Part shown: in pieces, positions 33,178 through 53,599 of the stretch
How positions within the stretch are numbered: position 1 is the first letter of the stretch
Layout: the number at the start of each line of letters is the position of its first letter
Assembly: GCA_018105865.1 (NCBI GenBank)
Contig: CM030867.1
Span: 8,418,619 to 8,482,618, forward strand
Direction of reading: 5' to 3'
Length of the DNA: 64,000 nucleotides
From: Metaphire vulgaris
Lineage: Eukaryota > Annelida > Clitellata > Crassiclitellata > Megascolecidae
The notes under the pieces: model-generated
Database searches by the model: none
Seen by the model: only the letters and a program-made list of their open reading frames with translations
What the model was told of the DNA's origin: nothing
Position numbers and translations under genes: made by a program

Positions 33178-33486
33178 CTGGTAACCAGAGGCGTAGCGTG
33201 CACTCTAGCCGCCCCTGGAACATGTTTAATCCACCGCCCCAGGACGTAACAAAAATAAACATACATGATACAACGTCACACAGCATTAGGACATTAGAAC
33301 AATAGACTATAGTCACAACTGTAGTGTAATGTAATACCTATGAAATTTAATTCCTGTAACAATACAAACAGTAACAAACTCATAACTTCATAAGAAGTCA
33401 AGAGGATAGACTATAAATGTTACCATAGTCCATTACTGTGGTCTGTTAGGCTACGTCTGTACTTGGTAGAGAACATTTAAAATATT

Positions 33487-34660
33487 CTATTTAATACGAA
33501 CCCTTCGTGCTTTCACGGTGGCAAACTCAGTAATAATAGCATCCAAGTCAAGCTTATCAATATACTTGTTTTCTATGGAAATCAGTGACAACGAGGACAA
33601 CCTGTCTTCTAGCATTGTAGATCGCAAATAATTCTTTATTATTTTAAGCTTAGAAAAACACCTTTCGCAGCTTGCAATGGAGACAGTAATTGTTAAGTAG
33701 ATTCGGATGCTCAAAACTAGGTACGGAACGGAATCTTGCAAGTGATGTTTTATCAACCATCTAAGTAGCCTACGTCCAATAAAGTATCGCCTTGAACGTC
33801 TTCACCGTTTTCGTGGAAAGAGTTCCCGCTAACCTTATGCAGCCTTCTTATCCTTCGAATTTCTGTTGTCAGTTCGGCGCAATCTACCTCGTCTCCGTAC
33901 CGGCATTTAAAAGCAGTCATTCGATCTCCGAAGTCATCGTGACGCAGCAATACGAGTGGATTTAAGAAACCCAATAAGTCATTTAATTCCTGCATTCCAC
34001 TAAATCTTTGTTGCACTATATATCCGTCAAGAATCTGTCCAATGCTGAAAACATACATCGCCTTACTTCCTCAACAAAGCTCAACCCAGCGTCCCTTTCA
34101 TTTTCGCCTGGCAATCTTTTTCTTCGTCGTATACGTCGTTCTGTTGGAATGTCGTGGTCTTCGCAGATTTGCACTATCGCATCCCTCTCTTCCGCTAAAA
34201 AGGACAAAAGATTAGCGCAGTGTTCTAATGACAGAACTTTCTGTTGACAGTATGTCTGGACGGCCTGAGATTCTTTTAATTTTTTTCCAAAAGTGAAGGA
34301 AGGAAAGAAACGAAAACGATTGCATTGCGTCCAGGATACTTCGAGCGGCACCACGTGTTTCAAGATTTTCTGCATTACTGCATAAAGATTCTAAAGCAGT
34401 GATGACTCCCTGAAATCCTGCATGAACGGCTTTCACAGATTATGGTGTGCGCTCCATCGTGTTTGTATAACTCTTTTCACCGCAAGTGGTACATTTTTCT
34501 TAAGTACGTCCCACCGATGAGTGGACGCAGAGAAGAAAGTAAATATTCTCTCTGAAATTGTGAAGAAGTTCTCTGAAATCTCGGATGATCCCAGTCCCAC
34601 GGCATTAACTCCGGCCAGATTTAAAGAGTGATTGCTACAAAGAAAAAATACAGCTTTTGG
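33487..34660 (-). pseudogene. hAT transposase, ZMYM1-like, frameshifted
   Basis: Read from the right end leftwards, the minus strand gives HSLNLAGVNAVGL, FFSASTHRWDVLKK and TRWSAHH (the middle of a ZMYM1/52K-repressor-like transposase). Next come KAVHAGFQGVITALESL and LETRGAARSILDAMQSF, then IPTERRIRRRK and EEVRRCMFSALDRF. The C-terminal dimerisation words are VSIASCERCFSKLKIIKNYLRS and LSSLSLISIEN. At least three frame changes and in-frame stops break it, and the N-terminal BED/TTF region is missing. The usual function is cut-and-paste transposition; this copy cannot make a complete protein. Confidence 0.8.
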
Positions 34661-34728
34661 ATTGGCAAATTATTGCCGGCGGCAATTTTTGCCGCCCCCC
34701 CCTTGCCGCCGCCTCTGGAACTTTCCAG

Positions 34729-35956
34729 ACTAACCTCTCGTCGGCATTTGATTCTGTCGATCATGATATCCTTATACGCCGGCTTGAGAAATCGTTCGGA
34801 GTGTGTGGTTCCTCCTTGCGGTGGATAGCCAGCTATCTTTCTGATAGAGTGCAATCTGTAATGTGCGGTGGGAAACTCTCTATGGGGCGGAACGTTGGCT
34901 GTGGAGTTCCTGAAGGGTCAGTACTTGGTCCATTACTTTTTATTCTGTACACGGCTGATCTGAGATCAATTATTGCGGCCTTTGGACTGGCACCCCATAG
35001 CTATGCTGATGACAGTCAGATTTACTCGTCCTGCCTTCCTGGTGATGTGGAGGCGCTTCGGGAACGGTTCATCGAGTGACTCCAACCTCCTTGAGGTTGG
35101 AGTCGCTGTCTCGAAGTGGGCGGAGGAAAATCGACTGGCCCTTAACGTGGGAAAAACTGAGTTCCTGTGGGTCAGCACCCCTCGGAGAAGGATGCTGGTG
35201 AGTCGCAAACCGTTCGCGATGGGTGATGTTACCATTGTCCCCTCCGAGTGCGTGCGGCTGTTGGGGGTACTCTTTGATGGGACTCTTTCATTCGAGCCAC
35301 ACGTAAACGGTGTGATCAGGCGATGTCACTTTCAATTGAGAAGGATCCGATCAGTCCGGCGATATCTGCCTGTATCCGGAGTGGTACACTTGGTCCGGGC
35401 CTTGGTGCTAACTAGGATCGACTATTGCAATAGTGTCCTGTTGGGACTCCCGGTTAGCAAACTTGATCGGCTGCAGTCTGTTCTGAATCTCTCGGCGAGG
35501 ATTGTGTTCGGATGTCGCTGGTGCGAACATGTAACACCACTTCTCAGGGATCGTCTACATTGGCTCCGAGTCCCTGAGCGGATTGTGTTCAAAAGATGCT
35601 GGCTGACGTACAGAGCGCTGCATGACCCGTGCTGTCCTGAGTACCTTGCCTCTCTCGTAAAGAGACCGCAGGGTAATGACAGGAGATCTTCGCTCCGCTC
35701 GAGTCGTGGCGTTAAACTTCACGTTCCTCCCCCATCCAAGACCGCCAAGTTCGGAGAGAGATCTTTTACTAGGGGTAATCCTATCTTGTGGAACTCTCTT
35801 CCTGATGAGGCCACCACGGCTGATACTCCCGAGCATTTCATCACGAGATTAAAAACGCATCTGTTTAGGTTGGGTTATAGTTGAGATGTTAAAGCGCTTT
35901 TGTTGTGGGCCTCAGCCTTGTTACAGCGCTATAGAAATTGTCAAGGAATGAATGAA
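34729..35956 (+). pseudogene. 5'-truncated LINE (CR1/L2-like) reverse transcriptase to 3' end
   Basis: It begins in RT block 3 (AFDSVDHDIL), continues with CGVPEGSVLGPLLFILYT and SYADDSQIY (catalytic YADD), then after a frame slip near 35070 runs through ENRLALNVGKTEFL, RRIRSVRRYLP, TRIDYCNSVLLGLP and FGERSFTRGNPILWNSLPD to the stop at 35884. The 3' tail has AAAGCGCTTTTGTTG, AGCGCTATAGAAATTGTCAAG and ends with GAATGAATGAA. It is inserted head-on to the transposase inside the hAT element. The frameshift and 5' truncation make it dead. Confidence 0.85.
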
Positions 35957-35986
35957 CCAGTGGCACGCTACGCCACTGCTGGTAAC

Positions 35987-36254
35987 TCTAAGCGGGCAGA
36001 AACATTGGCCTAAATGGGTATCTCCGATTATTTTACGGTTGCCTTGGTATCTTCATAATTAATGACGAAAGGCTGGTAAAAATTAATAATCCTGCTCGAA
36101 GTAATCACTCTTTTAGTTTTTGCAAGGTCAGCAGAAAGCTTAGTCGCTTCTTCCATGCAACTATAGAAAGTAGGGATGGACTAATTCATTTTAAACCCAC
36201 AATTTTGAACATCTTTGGTGAAGCTGGCAATCTGTAGCCAATAATTAATATGCC
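35987..36254 (+). pseudogene. Decayed LINE 3' region (unit 3), right part
   Basis: Continuation of 32760-33177 after the 2.8-kb insertion; matches 7444-7710. Confidence 0.6.
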
Positions 36255-37172
36255 CAGTGTTTATTCTAGGCATTCTTAGGGAGGAATCCCTCCAAAGTTT
36301 AAAAATTCGGTGGCAGGTCATTTAATCCTAGTCTTTTAATCCCAGTCACTTATTCCCAGTCACTTAATCCCAAGTCTTTTAATCCTTGTGCAGATAATCC
36401 CAAGTCTTTTAATCCCTGTGCAGATAATCCTCAGACACTTAATCCCTTCAGTCATTCTAGTTTTAATTCATACATGAGGCAGCCTACCCTTGCACTTAAT
36501 AACAGAAACCCGGTTGACAATCCTATAGATGAAGCATTCTCCCCTTGCATATAATACCTTGACACATTTGCCCCATCAATACCTTGAATTCATTCTATTT
36601 CAAATGCATACATGAGGCAGTCTACCCTTGCACTTAATGCCCTCACATAAACAGAAACCCGGTTGACAATCCTATATAAATCAATGAAAACAGTCAGTCA
36701 GTAAAATTTTAAAAGTTAACAAATCGTACTGTTAGAAAAATGCCGTTAGAGTTAATAAAAGTAGTAAAGGTAAAACTATACTAGTTCATGATGGATACGA
36801 ATTCTGGCTAAGAAGAAGGGCGGTAAGTGGAAACATGAACTGGAGATGTACGAAACATCAATCACTAAAATGTCCGGCCACATTCATACGTGTAGCTTAA
36901 AATATCGATTTTAAGTTCATATCTATTACTTTTTAACTTGTAACCATGTAACCATGTTTAACTATGTTTTTGTGACACAAACATTTTTGAATTACATCTA
37001 TAAATAGGTTTTTGATATCTGTGAGTGTCTGTGTATTATGTGCTCACCGGGATTAAAAGACTTGAGATTATCTGCACAGGGATTAAAAGACTTGGGATTA
37101 TCTGCACAAGGATTAAAAGACTTGGGATTAAGTGACTGGGATTAAAAGACTAGGATTAAACAGGGTTGGAGT

Positions 37173-37354
37173 CAGTGGCGGCTCTAGGATTTGGCAAGTG
37201 GGGGCCGTTGGGGGCAACTTCTAATCATGGGGGCCAACCATTTGTTGTTTAATGTATGTAGCATTAAGTATAGGGTCCCAACTGGGGGCCACTGGGGCCC
37301 AGGCTCTCAATAGGGGGGCACAGGCCCCTAGCCCCCCTGGTGGAGCCACCACTG
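37173..37354. mobile_element. Non-autonomous hAT MITE, CAGTGGCGGCTC family
   Basis: The ends are CAGTGGCGGCTCTAGG and GTGGAGCCACCACTG. The flanks GTTGGAGT and GTTGAGTT are similar but not identical. Confidence 0.75.
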
Positions 37355-37559
37355 GTTGAGTTGCCTGGGGGGTTGGGGGTTGAACCCCCAGCCAACTTTC
37401 CAACCCCTAGCTCTTTCTTAAAATTATGTTTGGGGTCGACTCAACCCCTAGCTATTGGCCCAACATTTGCTGCTTCTGAAATTCAGAATGAATTATAATA
37501 ATTCCCGAACTTGATTAAAATTATAACAAGTCTCTCAGTTTCGACTTACTTACTTACTT

Positions 37560-38801
37560 ACTATGCATGTATGGCTCACAGATTAGAGTTGGCTGTGAAG
37601 AACTCAATTGACGATCTTAATGCCATCTGGCACTTTAAAGTGTTTGTAGATGAACTGTACAAAGTGTATAGCATGTCTCCCAAAAATCAGCGAGACCTGC
37701 AAGATGAAGCGAAATTGCTGTCTGTTGGGCTGTTGAAAGTTCAGAAAGTGTTTGATGTTCGTTGGGTCTTTTCATCATTTGTAGCAGTTAAGGCAGTATT
37801 ACGCGACTTTGTCGCTTTAGTTGCCCACTTCACAAAGTGTTCATCTGCAGAGGGCGCAGAGGGTGATGACCGAACATCAAAAGAAAGGAGCAAATACCAG
37901 GGACTGCTAAAAAATGAAATCTTGGCTTTTTGTAAGTGAGACCTGCTTGCTGAAGGATGCTTTGCGATGCCTTAAACAGATGCCTTAAACAGCTGTCGTT
38001 GTATCTGCAGAGCCAGGAAGCCACTATATTCACTGCTGCTAGTCATCTCGATGACACCATAAATAAGTTTCAGGGATTGAAAGAGGTAAAATATTGTGAA
38101 GCAGGTCAAGATGTTGAAAATGAGGAAGGCAGTGTTTATGGTGACAAAAAAGGCATTGTTACAACAATGAGTAAATTTTTGGAACATTTTCAGAAAGACC
38201 AGCACTACAAAGGTGTTAAAATTGAGATAAAAGCTACAGATGCTGCTAGCTTTGAGAAACGTAAAGGTCAGTTTCTTCAGTCATTGTGTGACAATCTGTG
38301 TCAGCGTTTCCATCTTCAGAATTAATTGAAGCTGCTGCCTGTTTGAATAAGTCTACATGGCCAGCAAACCCATTGGATACAGCTCTTTAGGGGAGAGGCA
38401 AGTTGCAAGTTTTTGTAAGCAGTTTGGTATAAGTTGCACTGATGCAGCAGAAACTGTTGCACAGTATGCAATGTGCAAGAAGACTGATGGCATTACACTG
38501 GGAATAAATTTGAATCATCTCATTATTCTCATATCTGTTTTGAAAGTTCTGCCACTTTCATTGCGAGAGAGGATTCAGTCAGATGAATCTCTATCACACC
38601 AGTGAAAGAAACAGGCTGTTGGTGTCATCTGTCAATGACTTATTAATGATTGGGATCCATAGTTCCCCTATTACATTCTGGAATGCAGAGAAATATGTCA
38701 TTAGTTGGTTAAAATCAGGCAGACGAGGAGCATTGGATAAAGCGACTGGCCTACCAAAGAAGACAGAAGACATAATGCACAGATCAAACATTTTCACATA
38801 A
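37560..38801 (+). pseudogene. hAT transposase remnant, KIAA1586/ZNF862-like, frameshifted
   Basis: CMAHRLELAVKNSI opens the RNase H-like core, followed by LYKVYSMSPKNQRDLQ and VFDVRWVFSSFVAVKAV, the classic DxRW region of this transposase group. After a frame change the insertion domain continues (ATIFTAASHLDDTINKFQ, FLQSLCDNLCQRF). A further break leads to LPLSLRERIQSDE. The end has LLVSSVNDLLMIG and ISWLKSGRRGALDKATG, a typical C-terminal finish. At least three frames are needed. It lies in the element with TTTAATCC ends and is probably that family's own decayed transposase. Confidence 0.75.
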
Positions 38802-38937
38802 TAAATTGACTTCCAGCAGTTGGCTGTAGTTTTTAAGACTTTAAAGATTTGCTAAAATTACCACTTATTGACATTTTTAATACGCACCACGTTCAAAATG
38901 GTTCAGTGTATAATGACATCCAGACACATTCCCAACC

Positions 38938-39175
38938 AGGAGCGTCATTGGGGGCTGGGGCCGTAATTATGATGAAAAATAATTTATAATGTATTAATGT
39001 GCAAAATATCGCAAAAATTGCAAAAATTTGCCAAAAATGTAAAAAATTGAAAATTTGCCCAAATTTACCCAAAAATTGCTCAAAATTTGCCAAAATTGCA
39101 AAAATTACCTACAATTTGCCAAAAAATTATCTCGCCCCCTAAGAAAAGTGCGAAATGACGCGACTGTTCCCAACA
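38938..39175. repeat. AAATTGCC word array between GCGTCATTGGGGGC and GAAATGACGCGAC
   Basis: An AT-rich run of imperfect GCAAAAATTGC/AAATTTGCC words, closed by TCTCGCCCCCTAAGAAAAGTG. The same layout is nested in the MITE at 13806-14035. The ends GCGTCATT and AATGACGC form a short inverted pair, so it may be its own MITE. Confidence 0.55.
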
Positions 39176-39639
39176 ATTGCATATCGGGTACATGCAGCTT
39201 CTGTTATTCAGTGAATTTCAGACAAATGAAAACCTCGACCCCCCAGCTCAAATTTCACAACTCCAACACTGGGATTAAATGACAGGGAACCAAAAATTCG
39301 CACCCCCAAATTTCTATATGTTGCATTGGGGATGGAAATCCCTCCCCCCCCAAAAAAAAGCGCGACGAGAGGGGGTTTTTATTTTCAGAGAGGGGAAAAT
39401 ATAAGGATGAACATTTAGTTTGCTTGTCAGAGAGAGTATTGGAGAAAGACAAGAAAGATATGAACATAAGGAAGGACGTTGTTGACCTTTTTTGCTTGTC
39501 GCCACGTTGGGGAAGGGAAAGAGTATGAGGGTGACCTTTTTTTGCTTGTTAAGCTTTTTCGGGAGACATACCTTCTCCCCCTAAACATTTCAGACTCCCC
39601 CACCAATGTCAAGGTGGCTAGAATAATCACTGAATATGC

Positions 39640-39738
39640 GAATTCGCCGGTCCCAATTTGTTTGGCCCCAAATCGCCGGCCCCAATTGTCCGGTCCGATA
39701 TAGCCGGGTCCGAATTCGCCGGACACCACTGAATATGC
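39640..39738. repeat. Insertion of GAATTCGCCGGTCCC words between 12-bp direct repeats (unit 3 only)
   Basis: Absent from units 1 and 2. It is made of degenerate words GAATTCGCCGGTCCC, AAATCGCCGGCCCC, TAGCCGGGTCC and GAATTCGCCGGAC, with CACTGAATATGC before it (39628-39639) and again at 39727-39738. Confidence 0.7.
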
Positions 39739-39769
39739 ATGCCTACGGCACACTATATTTCATAACACT

Positions 39770-39850
39770 TTAACCCCTTAACTGGGCAACTATTTGTAAC
39801 TCAATTTAAACTGGACGAGCGTTACTCGGGGCACCCAGTTAAGGGGTTAA
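39770..39850. mobile_element. piggyBac-like hairpin mini-element (unit 3)
   Basis: Ortholog of 8130-8210. Confidence 0.7.
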
Positions 39851-39960
39851 GGCAGGCTCTTGCCAGCACAATCTTAATTGATGCCAGAAAACTTCTGAGC
39901 CAACACATTCCAATGAGCGGCGTCCTTTGCTAGACAAAACTGTCGGAGAAAAACCATACA

Positions 39961-39962
<2 letters not shown>

Positions 39963-40002
<40 letters not shown>
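39963..40002. repeat. (TG)n microsatellite gained in unit 3
   Basis: About 38 bp of TG replaces ATAGCTGTGTGGATAC of units 1 and 2. Confidence 0.9.
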
Positions 40003-40004
<2 letters not shown>

Positions 40005-40322
40005 CTTAAAATTGTCGGGAGTCACAAAAATCCTGATCTACATGCAGGTAGGCTATAGCCTACAGGGCATGAGAAAGGGTGCTGGTTGGATTTCCTAGTT
40101 TATGAAATTATCGTAGGCCTACTCCTCAAACCAAGTAAGTTATAGTTGCATAAGCTGAAACTTGTAAAATCTGCTGTCGATTATTTGTGTATATTATTGC
40201 TAATATAATAATACGTAGGCTACGGTCATATAGTCATGCATTAACTCGGTACATGGAACAAAATTCCCACCATTGCTTTTAGTCGTAGGCCTAAGTGCTA
40301 AATAGGTAATGGATTCTGTTTA

Positions 40323-40755
40323 GGGCTGTCCATTAATTACGTCAACAAAATAAGGGGTTGTTGAAAAGTTTGACAGTTGTTGACAGGGGAGGGGGTCAAG
40401 AGAAGTTGACGTCAACAATATAATTTTTTACAAATGATGAAAAATAGGAAATTTCATGGAATACAATTTATTACAATGGAAAAAGCCTGACAAGCAAAAA
40501 ACAATTAGCTCATCGTCACCACATTATGACACTTGATGAACAAAAGAAAGGTAAAATGGTCATCGCCACAAAATAACTTGCAAAACTTTTTAGGGAGACC
40601 CCGGCGTCACTGTCACTGATCTTAGTTAGGGGGGCGTCAAAAGTTTTTGACATATTTATAGAGGGGTCACTGAAAGTTGACAGTTGTTGACAAGGGTGGG
40701 GAGGGGATAAAAACTGCCCAAAAATTGCATGTTGACATAATTAATGGACAGCCCC
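40323..40755. mobile_element. GGGGCTGTCC MITE (unit 3)
   Basis: Ortholog of 8632-9062 with TTA flanks; the GACAAGCAAAAAACAATTAGCTCAT box is at about 40489. Confidence 0.75.
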
Positions 40756-40831
40756 TTACGCACACACCGTCAACTTAGAAGAGACAAGGAAACTGCTCTC
40801 AATCGATGCTTTAGCCACATGATGATGCTGC

Positions 40832-41019
<188 letters not shown>

Positions 41020-41118
41020 GCACCCTTTTGAGTGAAATGGAAATCGGTTTAGAGTGGCTGGCCTAAGAAACCAGTGGCGCCACCTGGCGAATGTTAAATC
41101 AACATGCGTAGTGTCGTG

Positions 41119-41230
41119 TTTACACACGAGAGATTCTGACCGGAGAAGAAGCAGTGCTGTCGTAGTCCCCGTTGTTCGTTAATCATTGGTAGTAGTAGTT
41201 GTTGGTTTTGAAGGAGAAAGAGTGAGAGAA
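41119..41230 (+). promoter_or_regulatory. End of array and putative DCAF5 5' UTR/promoter
   Basis: At 41119/41120 the array sequence ends (GTGTCGTGT) and single-copy DNA begins. Only about 110 bp separate this edge from the DCAF5 start codon, so the promoter must be compact or lie within array DNA. No TATA box is evident. The array edge probably marks the ancestral left flank of DCAF5. Confidence 0.5.
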
Positions 41231-50349
<9,119 letters not shown>

Positions 50350-50897
50350 CTGTGATTAATTCAAATTTTTTGGAATATTGTTTTTGCTTTCTGAATTATA
50401 TGCTGTCCGGTATTTTTGTTCTAAGCAACAATTTTTTTTATCCAATTGGATGGATGGGAACATTCCCCTCAATGCAATCATGTATATTGATTCAATCCTG
50501 CACGGTAAAAGTTTTATGGGATTAATTATTTTTCTTTGCAATTATTTTGTCGTTGTGATCCATTATTTGCTCCAAAGTGAATCTCTTGTACTTGTAATGT
50601 AATGTAATGTGACATTTGTATAGCGCCTCTTCTATTTCTACTCAGAGGTGCTCCTTACTATGTGCTTCAAAATTGAAAAAAATTAAGTGCTGAAATCCTA
50701 ACAAATATAAAATGAGTCATCGAACTAAGGCACTACTAACAGGATACTGGATGCCCACCGTTCCCCCCCATGCTAGTGGACTTGTGTTTGTCCAAGATAT
50801 ACGATCTTCATTGTCTAATGACAATCCAGGCCGACGACTTAATTCAGTGCAGTTCAGAACTGCTGCCAAATGAGCCATTTAAGACAACTATAATGAG
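50350..50897. other. DCAF5 3' region
   Basis: Probable 3' UTR start. From about 50598 it holds a repeat beginning TAATGTAATGTGACATTTGT and ATAGCGCCTCTTC, of the AGCGCC-type 3' ends common to LINE/SINE relics in this window. No strong polyadenylation signal lies near the stop; an AATAAA at 51860 could serve a long UTR. Confidence 0.45.
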
Positions 50898-51178
50898 CAG
50901 TGGAATAGCCAGGTTTTAGCACCAAGGGGAGCAGTGAGCATATTGGAAAGGCACAACCTTTTGATCCACATGGAAATGCATCGTCACATCAAATTTTCCC
51001 CTAGACAGGTCAAAAAGTATTGAGCAAAAAAGGGGGCTGAGGTCCCTTGTGGCAATGAAGATGTTTTTTATTTTAAATTTATTACATTTCCAAAAAAAAT
51101 GAAAAAGGCACCACTTTTCTGAAAATGACCTTTGGGGAATGGCTGCTCTCCCCTGCACCACCGCTAGTTACATCACTG
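50898..51178. mobile_element. Non-autonomous hAT MITE, CAGTGGAATAGCC family
   Basis: The ends CAGTGGAATAGCCAGG and CTAGTTACATCACTG are flanked by ATAATGAG and CTAATGAG (7 of 8 identical). Confidence 0.75.
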
Positions 51179-51917
51179 CTAATGAGGAGCATCAAGGACT
51201 TTAAATACAACCTCTTTGCTAAACTTTTGCATTAAAACTTACCACCTAATTCTGCATTATGGTTAATATCTTATGATATATTCTTAGTTGGCAAAGGCTT
51301 TCAGCATTCGTTTTGCTTTGCCTTTCAGTTGTTTTTTTAGCTTATCAGTAACAGGACATGTAATTATTTCTTATCAACTGTTGCCTATTACTGTTTTATG
51401 TTCAAATATTTGCCGTTGTGAGGACATCTCGCGTGGGTTGACACTCTGTTCTATTGAAGCTTCATGTTATGGCTATGAAACAAATTCGTTTTAACTATAA
51501 AGCCTTTCAGCTGCCAACACAATTGTACTGCTGCCTGCTGGTTTTAGTATTGAAAACTGAATCAAAGTTTTAAAATTAAATTGAATTTCTGTTTATATAA
51601 AACACATGTATGTAAATCTGGTGTAATACTTAGAGACAAATGGATGAGACTTGTGAAACTTTTAATTCCTAAATGGTCTGCTTTGTCTTTACGTGGACTT
51701 TGCATGAACTTGCATACCGGGTACATGTATTTAGTACTGCTTGTAAGGATATTGTAGGATTATCATAAATAATGTAACTTTGCTTACATCAGTACAGTTG
51801 GTTAATGCTGTCGTTTGAACCTGGTAAAAACGACAACAGATCTATGTTAGCCTGCTGTTAATAAATTGATTTGAATGCCTGCTACACTGCTTATTCTAGC
51901 TTACTGCAGGCTGTTTG
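51179..51917. other. Intergenic DNA downstream of DCAF5
   Basis: AT-rich sequence without recognised features apart from AATAAA at 51860-51865. Confidence 0.5.
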
Positions 51918-52141
51918 CAGGGCCGGATTAAGGTCCGAGTGGGCCGGGGGGCTGAGGATAAAAAAGGCCGCCGCCTATACTGGAAAAATCCCAGAGAAGC
52001 AAAAAAAAGTTATCTTCCTTCCAAATCGGGTCGACAAGCAAAAAAACGTTACCTCGTAAAATTAAATAACAGATGGAAAATCGGTGGGCCTATTTTCATG
52101 GTGGGTCGGGGGGCTGCAGCCCCTGCTTTAATATGGCCCTG
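51918..52141. mobile_element. Non-autonomous hAT MITE, CAGGGCCGGATTAAG family (single-copy region)
   Basis: The ends CAGGGCCGGATTAAGG and CTTTAATATGGCCCTG lie in a perfect GCTGTTTG duplication (51910-51917 and 52142-52149). It contains GACAAGCAAAAAAACG. This copy outside the array confirms the family's 8-bp duplication. Confidence 0.92.
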
Positions 52142-52336
52142 GCTGTTTGGCCTTGCTCTTGCCATATGCTTTTGAAATAATGGATTGTTTTGTCATATGC
52201 TCTCTGATTAAAATTGTTTTAGATTCAGTTCATGGCTTCCACTTGGAGATGTTAATCGTAAATCAGAATTCAGACTTTTGACGATCTAATGTGAATAGTA
52301 ATAAATTTCTCTGTGAGTGGGGATGCTTTGCCATAA

Positions 52337-52746
52337 GGGGTTGTCCATTAATTGTGTCAACAAAATAGGGGAGGGGTTTGAAAAAGCTTGACTGTTGTTG
52401 ACAGGGGGAAGGGGGATGGCTCAAGAGAAATTGACGTCAACAATTTTATTTTTACAATTAATCAAAAAAATAGGAAATTTTGTGGAATACTATTTATTAC
52501 AATGGAAAAAACCTGACAGGTGAAAATAGGTCATTACCACCACATCTTGACACTTGATGAGCAAAAAAGTGGAAGAGGGCATCATTAAAATCATAACCTT
52601 CAGAAAATTTTTTGGAGGAACCATCACTGATCTTGGGGTTGGGGTCAAAAGTTTTTGACATAATTATAGGGGAGTCAATGAAGTTTGACAGTTGTTGACT
52701 AGGTGGAGCAGGTCAAAAATTGTTGATGTAATTAATGGACGGTCCC
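52337..52746. mobile_element. GGGGTTGTCCATTAATTG MITE with TAA duplication
   Basis: The ends GGGGTTGTCCATTAATTG and GTAATTAATGGACGGTCCC are flanked by TAA on both sides. Same family as 8632-9062. Confidence 0.8.
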
Positions 52747-53138
52747 TAAAGAAGTTGAAATTATTCTTACTTGAGTGTGAATTAGTTTTTTAATTAATCT
52801 GGTTCAGTGAGTCTACCAGTTATGTTGCTCAGATACCAATGTTCCATTGAACAAAACATGGGAATTGTTGGTTGTCATGCAAATTTGATTTTAAATTTTC
52901 TGGTGGGAGTTCTTTCCACATTGGGGTGGTGGGTTGGTAGTGGTTAAACAGAACCACTTTGTTTACTTGAGGTCAATTTGATTGCTAGAGTATTGTACAA
53001 GGTCTTTTATAGTTGAAGTGCGTTATTCCAAACTATAATCAGTTAATTGAAGCTGCGAAAACTGTCCTTGTTGCTTATTCGCATTTTCCGACATCTTTTT
53101 GTAAATTTTATGAAGAAATGCGTCAGGATCAGTACCGT
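52747..53138. other. Intergenic DNA, no feature recognised
   Basis: AT-rich; no credible gene, RNA or repeat was identified. Confidence 0.5.
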
Positions 53139-53298
53139 GTAGAGGGTGGGGCGGTGGCCCCGGGCGCAGACCAGGGAGGGCGTAAAATTGACCCGATGAC
53201 CTTTTTTGGGCTTGTCAGACCTTTTGGGCTGATGACATTTTTTGGCTCGTGGGCGTACTCTGGGCAACTTGACCCCGGGCGTAGGCCACTCTCTACAT
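53139..53298. mobile_element. MITE with GTAGAGGGTGG termini carrying GACAAGC-type boxes
   Basis: The inverted ends are GTAGAGGGTGGGGCGG and GTAGGCCACTCTCTAC. Inside are GATGACCTTTTTTGGGCTTG and a degenerate repeat GATGACATTTTTTGGCTCG, two inverted boxes about 38 bp apart. Confidence 0.6.
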
Positions 53299-53599
53299 GC
53301 TACTGGTCAGGATATTATGATCCCAACATGAATGCTGCAAATTATTATACAGAAAAACTTGGTGTGGTCCATGTAAATAATTATAAGTAATACTTACATA
53401 GATAGAATTGAGTGTATGAGTTACAACTGAGCACTTTCTATGAAGCACTATGAAAGGTGCACGATAGGACTTTCACTAGTTGTTCCTCATTTTTGCACTC
53501 TGACATTGGCACTGATTTGTCACTAAACTGTAGTTGCTTCTCAGTGTGTGGCCATAAGCTTTGTAATTCATTACCAACATCACTCTGTATAACCAGTAC

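Larger units (their letters stand above)
33186..35978. mobile_element. hAT element with CAGAGGCGTAGCGTGC termini, transposase-bearing and inactive
   Basis: The ends CAGAGGCGTAGCGTGC and GCACGCTACGCCACTG are flanked by a perfect CTGGTAAC duplication (33178-33185 and 35979-35986). Units 1 and 2 have the empty site CTGGTAACTC. It contains a broken ZMYM1-like hAT transposase on the minus strand and a LINE inserted near its right end. Its termini match the MITEs at 27573, 29980, 4548 and 17627. Confidence 0.9.
36309..39291. mobile_element. hAT element with GGTGGCAGGTCATTTAATCC termini, nested in a MITE
   Basis: The ends GGTGGCAGGTCATTTAATCC and GGATTAAATGACAGGGAACC lie in a perfect AAAAATTC duplication (36301-36308 and 39292-39299). 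At 36315-36450 a subterminal array of TTTTAATCCC-AGTC words is mirrored at about 37048-37160. Inside are a CAGTGGCGG MITE (37173-37354), hAT transposase remnants (37560-38801) and an AAATTGCC array (38938-39175). Confidence 0.88.
36255..39632. mobile_element. hAT MITE, CAGTGTTTATTCTAG family (unit 3), split by a larger element
   Basis: Left part 36255-36308 and right part 39292-39632 together match 7711-8095. The left target duplication AATATGCC is at 36247-36254; on the right AATATGC follows at 39633. Confidence 0.9.

Noticed and set aside
34973..35884. 303-codon frame as a host gene
   Set aside because: Contains LINE reverse-transcriptase C-terminal words and lies inside a hAT element present only in unit 3.
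36315..36450. CRISPR-like array of TTTTAATCCC repeats
   Set aside because: Repeats are imperfect, spacers are irregular and themselves repeated, and the context is an animal transposon end.
37511..38325. Open frames as a domesticated hAT gene
   Set aside because: Three frames and internal stops are needed, the ends and target duplication are still intact, and the insertion is unit-specific, so recent decay rather than domestication.
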